Of a stretch of 22,513 bases of DNA, positions 22,490 through 22,513 are shown piece after piece. The notes below the pieces were generated by a model. That model was not told the DNA's origin and did no database searches. It saw only the letters and a list, made by a program, of their open reading frames with translations. The stretch is from an uncultured Ruminiclostridium sp. (GTDB taxonomy: Bacteria > Bacillota > Clostridia > Oscillospirales > Ruminococcaceae), in NCBI GenBank assembly GCA_934490165.1, contig CAKSTB010000030.1, positions 1 to 22,513 on the forward strand. The letters run 5' to 3'. Both the position numbers and the translations under genes were made by a program. Within the stretch, counting starts at the first letter, position 1. Each line of letters begins with the position of its first letter.

Positions 22490-22513
22490 CTGACGGTTGG
22501 CAATTTGCTCGAG
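22437..22513 (+). repeat. 77-nt direct repeat, copy 2 (reaches window edge)
   Basis: Appears identical to 22181-22257 over 77 nt and stops exactly at the window end, so the true repeat may be longer. Confidence 0.85.

Noticed and set aside
22212..22493. 93-residue open frame at the right end (+)
   Set aside because: It is read straight through the hairpin/box repeats, the terminator and part of the second direct repeat; no ribosome binding site.
22106..22513. CRISPR array
   Set aside because: Boxes are irregularly spaced, intervening sequences are themselves repeated or hairpins, and no cas genes are in view.

Overview
The window looks like chromosomal DNA of a motile, anaerobic Clostridia bacterium, probably of the Ruminococcaceae/Oscillospiraceae type. 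This is inferred from moderate GC, purine-rich GGAGG-type ribosome binding sites, Gram-positive flagellar gene order (flgM-flgN-flgK-flgL-DUF6470-fliW-csrA-fliD-fliS-fliT) and an oxygen-sensitive, iron-sulfur-rich pyrimidine pathway. The species cannot be fixed from sequence alone.

Positions 1-2343: the tail of a fibronectin-III-like protein (+) converges on a small unknown gene (-) across a bidirectional terminator. A PucR-family regulator (-) follows. A divergent control region (1975-2343) separates pucR from a rightward operon. Each direction has a near-consensus sigma-A promoter, and each transcript begins with a terminator-like hairpin.

Positions 2344-12366: a catabolic and transport locus read rightwards. 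It holds an ABC importer (ATPase, two permeases, lipoprotein), a DUF523 protein of the thiouracil-desulfurase type, an iron-type alcohol dehydrogenase, a class III aminotransferase, a dihydropyrimidinase and a PreA-like dihydropyrimidine dehydrogenase, and ends at a terminator. Together the enzymes outline reductive uracil breakdown: uracil to dihydrouracil, to N-carbamoyl-beta-alanine, (to beta-alanine), to malonate semialdehyde, to 3-hydroxypropionate. The N-carbamoyl-beta-alanine amidohydrolase step is absent from the window. Two proteins have unusual architecture. The importer lipoprotein reads as a circular permutation of the NMT1/THI5 solute-binding fold. The PreA protein carries the iron-sulfur head normally found on PreT but lacks PreT's FAD/NAD(P)H part.

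Positions 12367-13260: about 0.9 kb without a convincing gene, rich in palindromes, including a 32-bp-stem inverted repeat. It is followed by a 72-residue secreted or membrane-anchored protein with its own terminator.

Positions 13659-22101: a flagellar late-gene cluster starting from a textbook sigma-28 (SigD/FliA) promoter. It encodes the anti-sigma factor, hook-filament junction proteins, the FliW/CsrA regulatory pair, a very large filament cap protein with an inserted helical repeat region, and two export chaperones. Positions 22102-22513 hold a family of short hairpin-plus-box repeats, two copies of a 77-nt perfect direct repeat, and a strong terminator between them.
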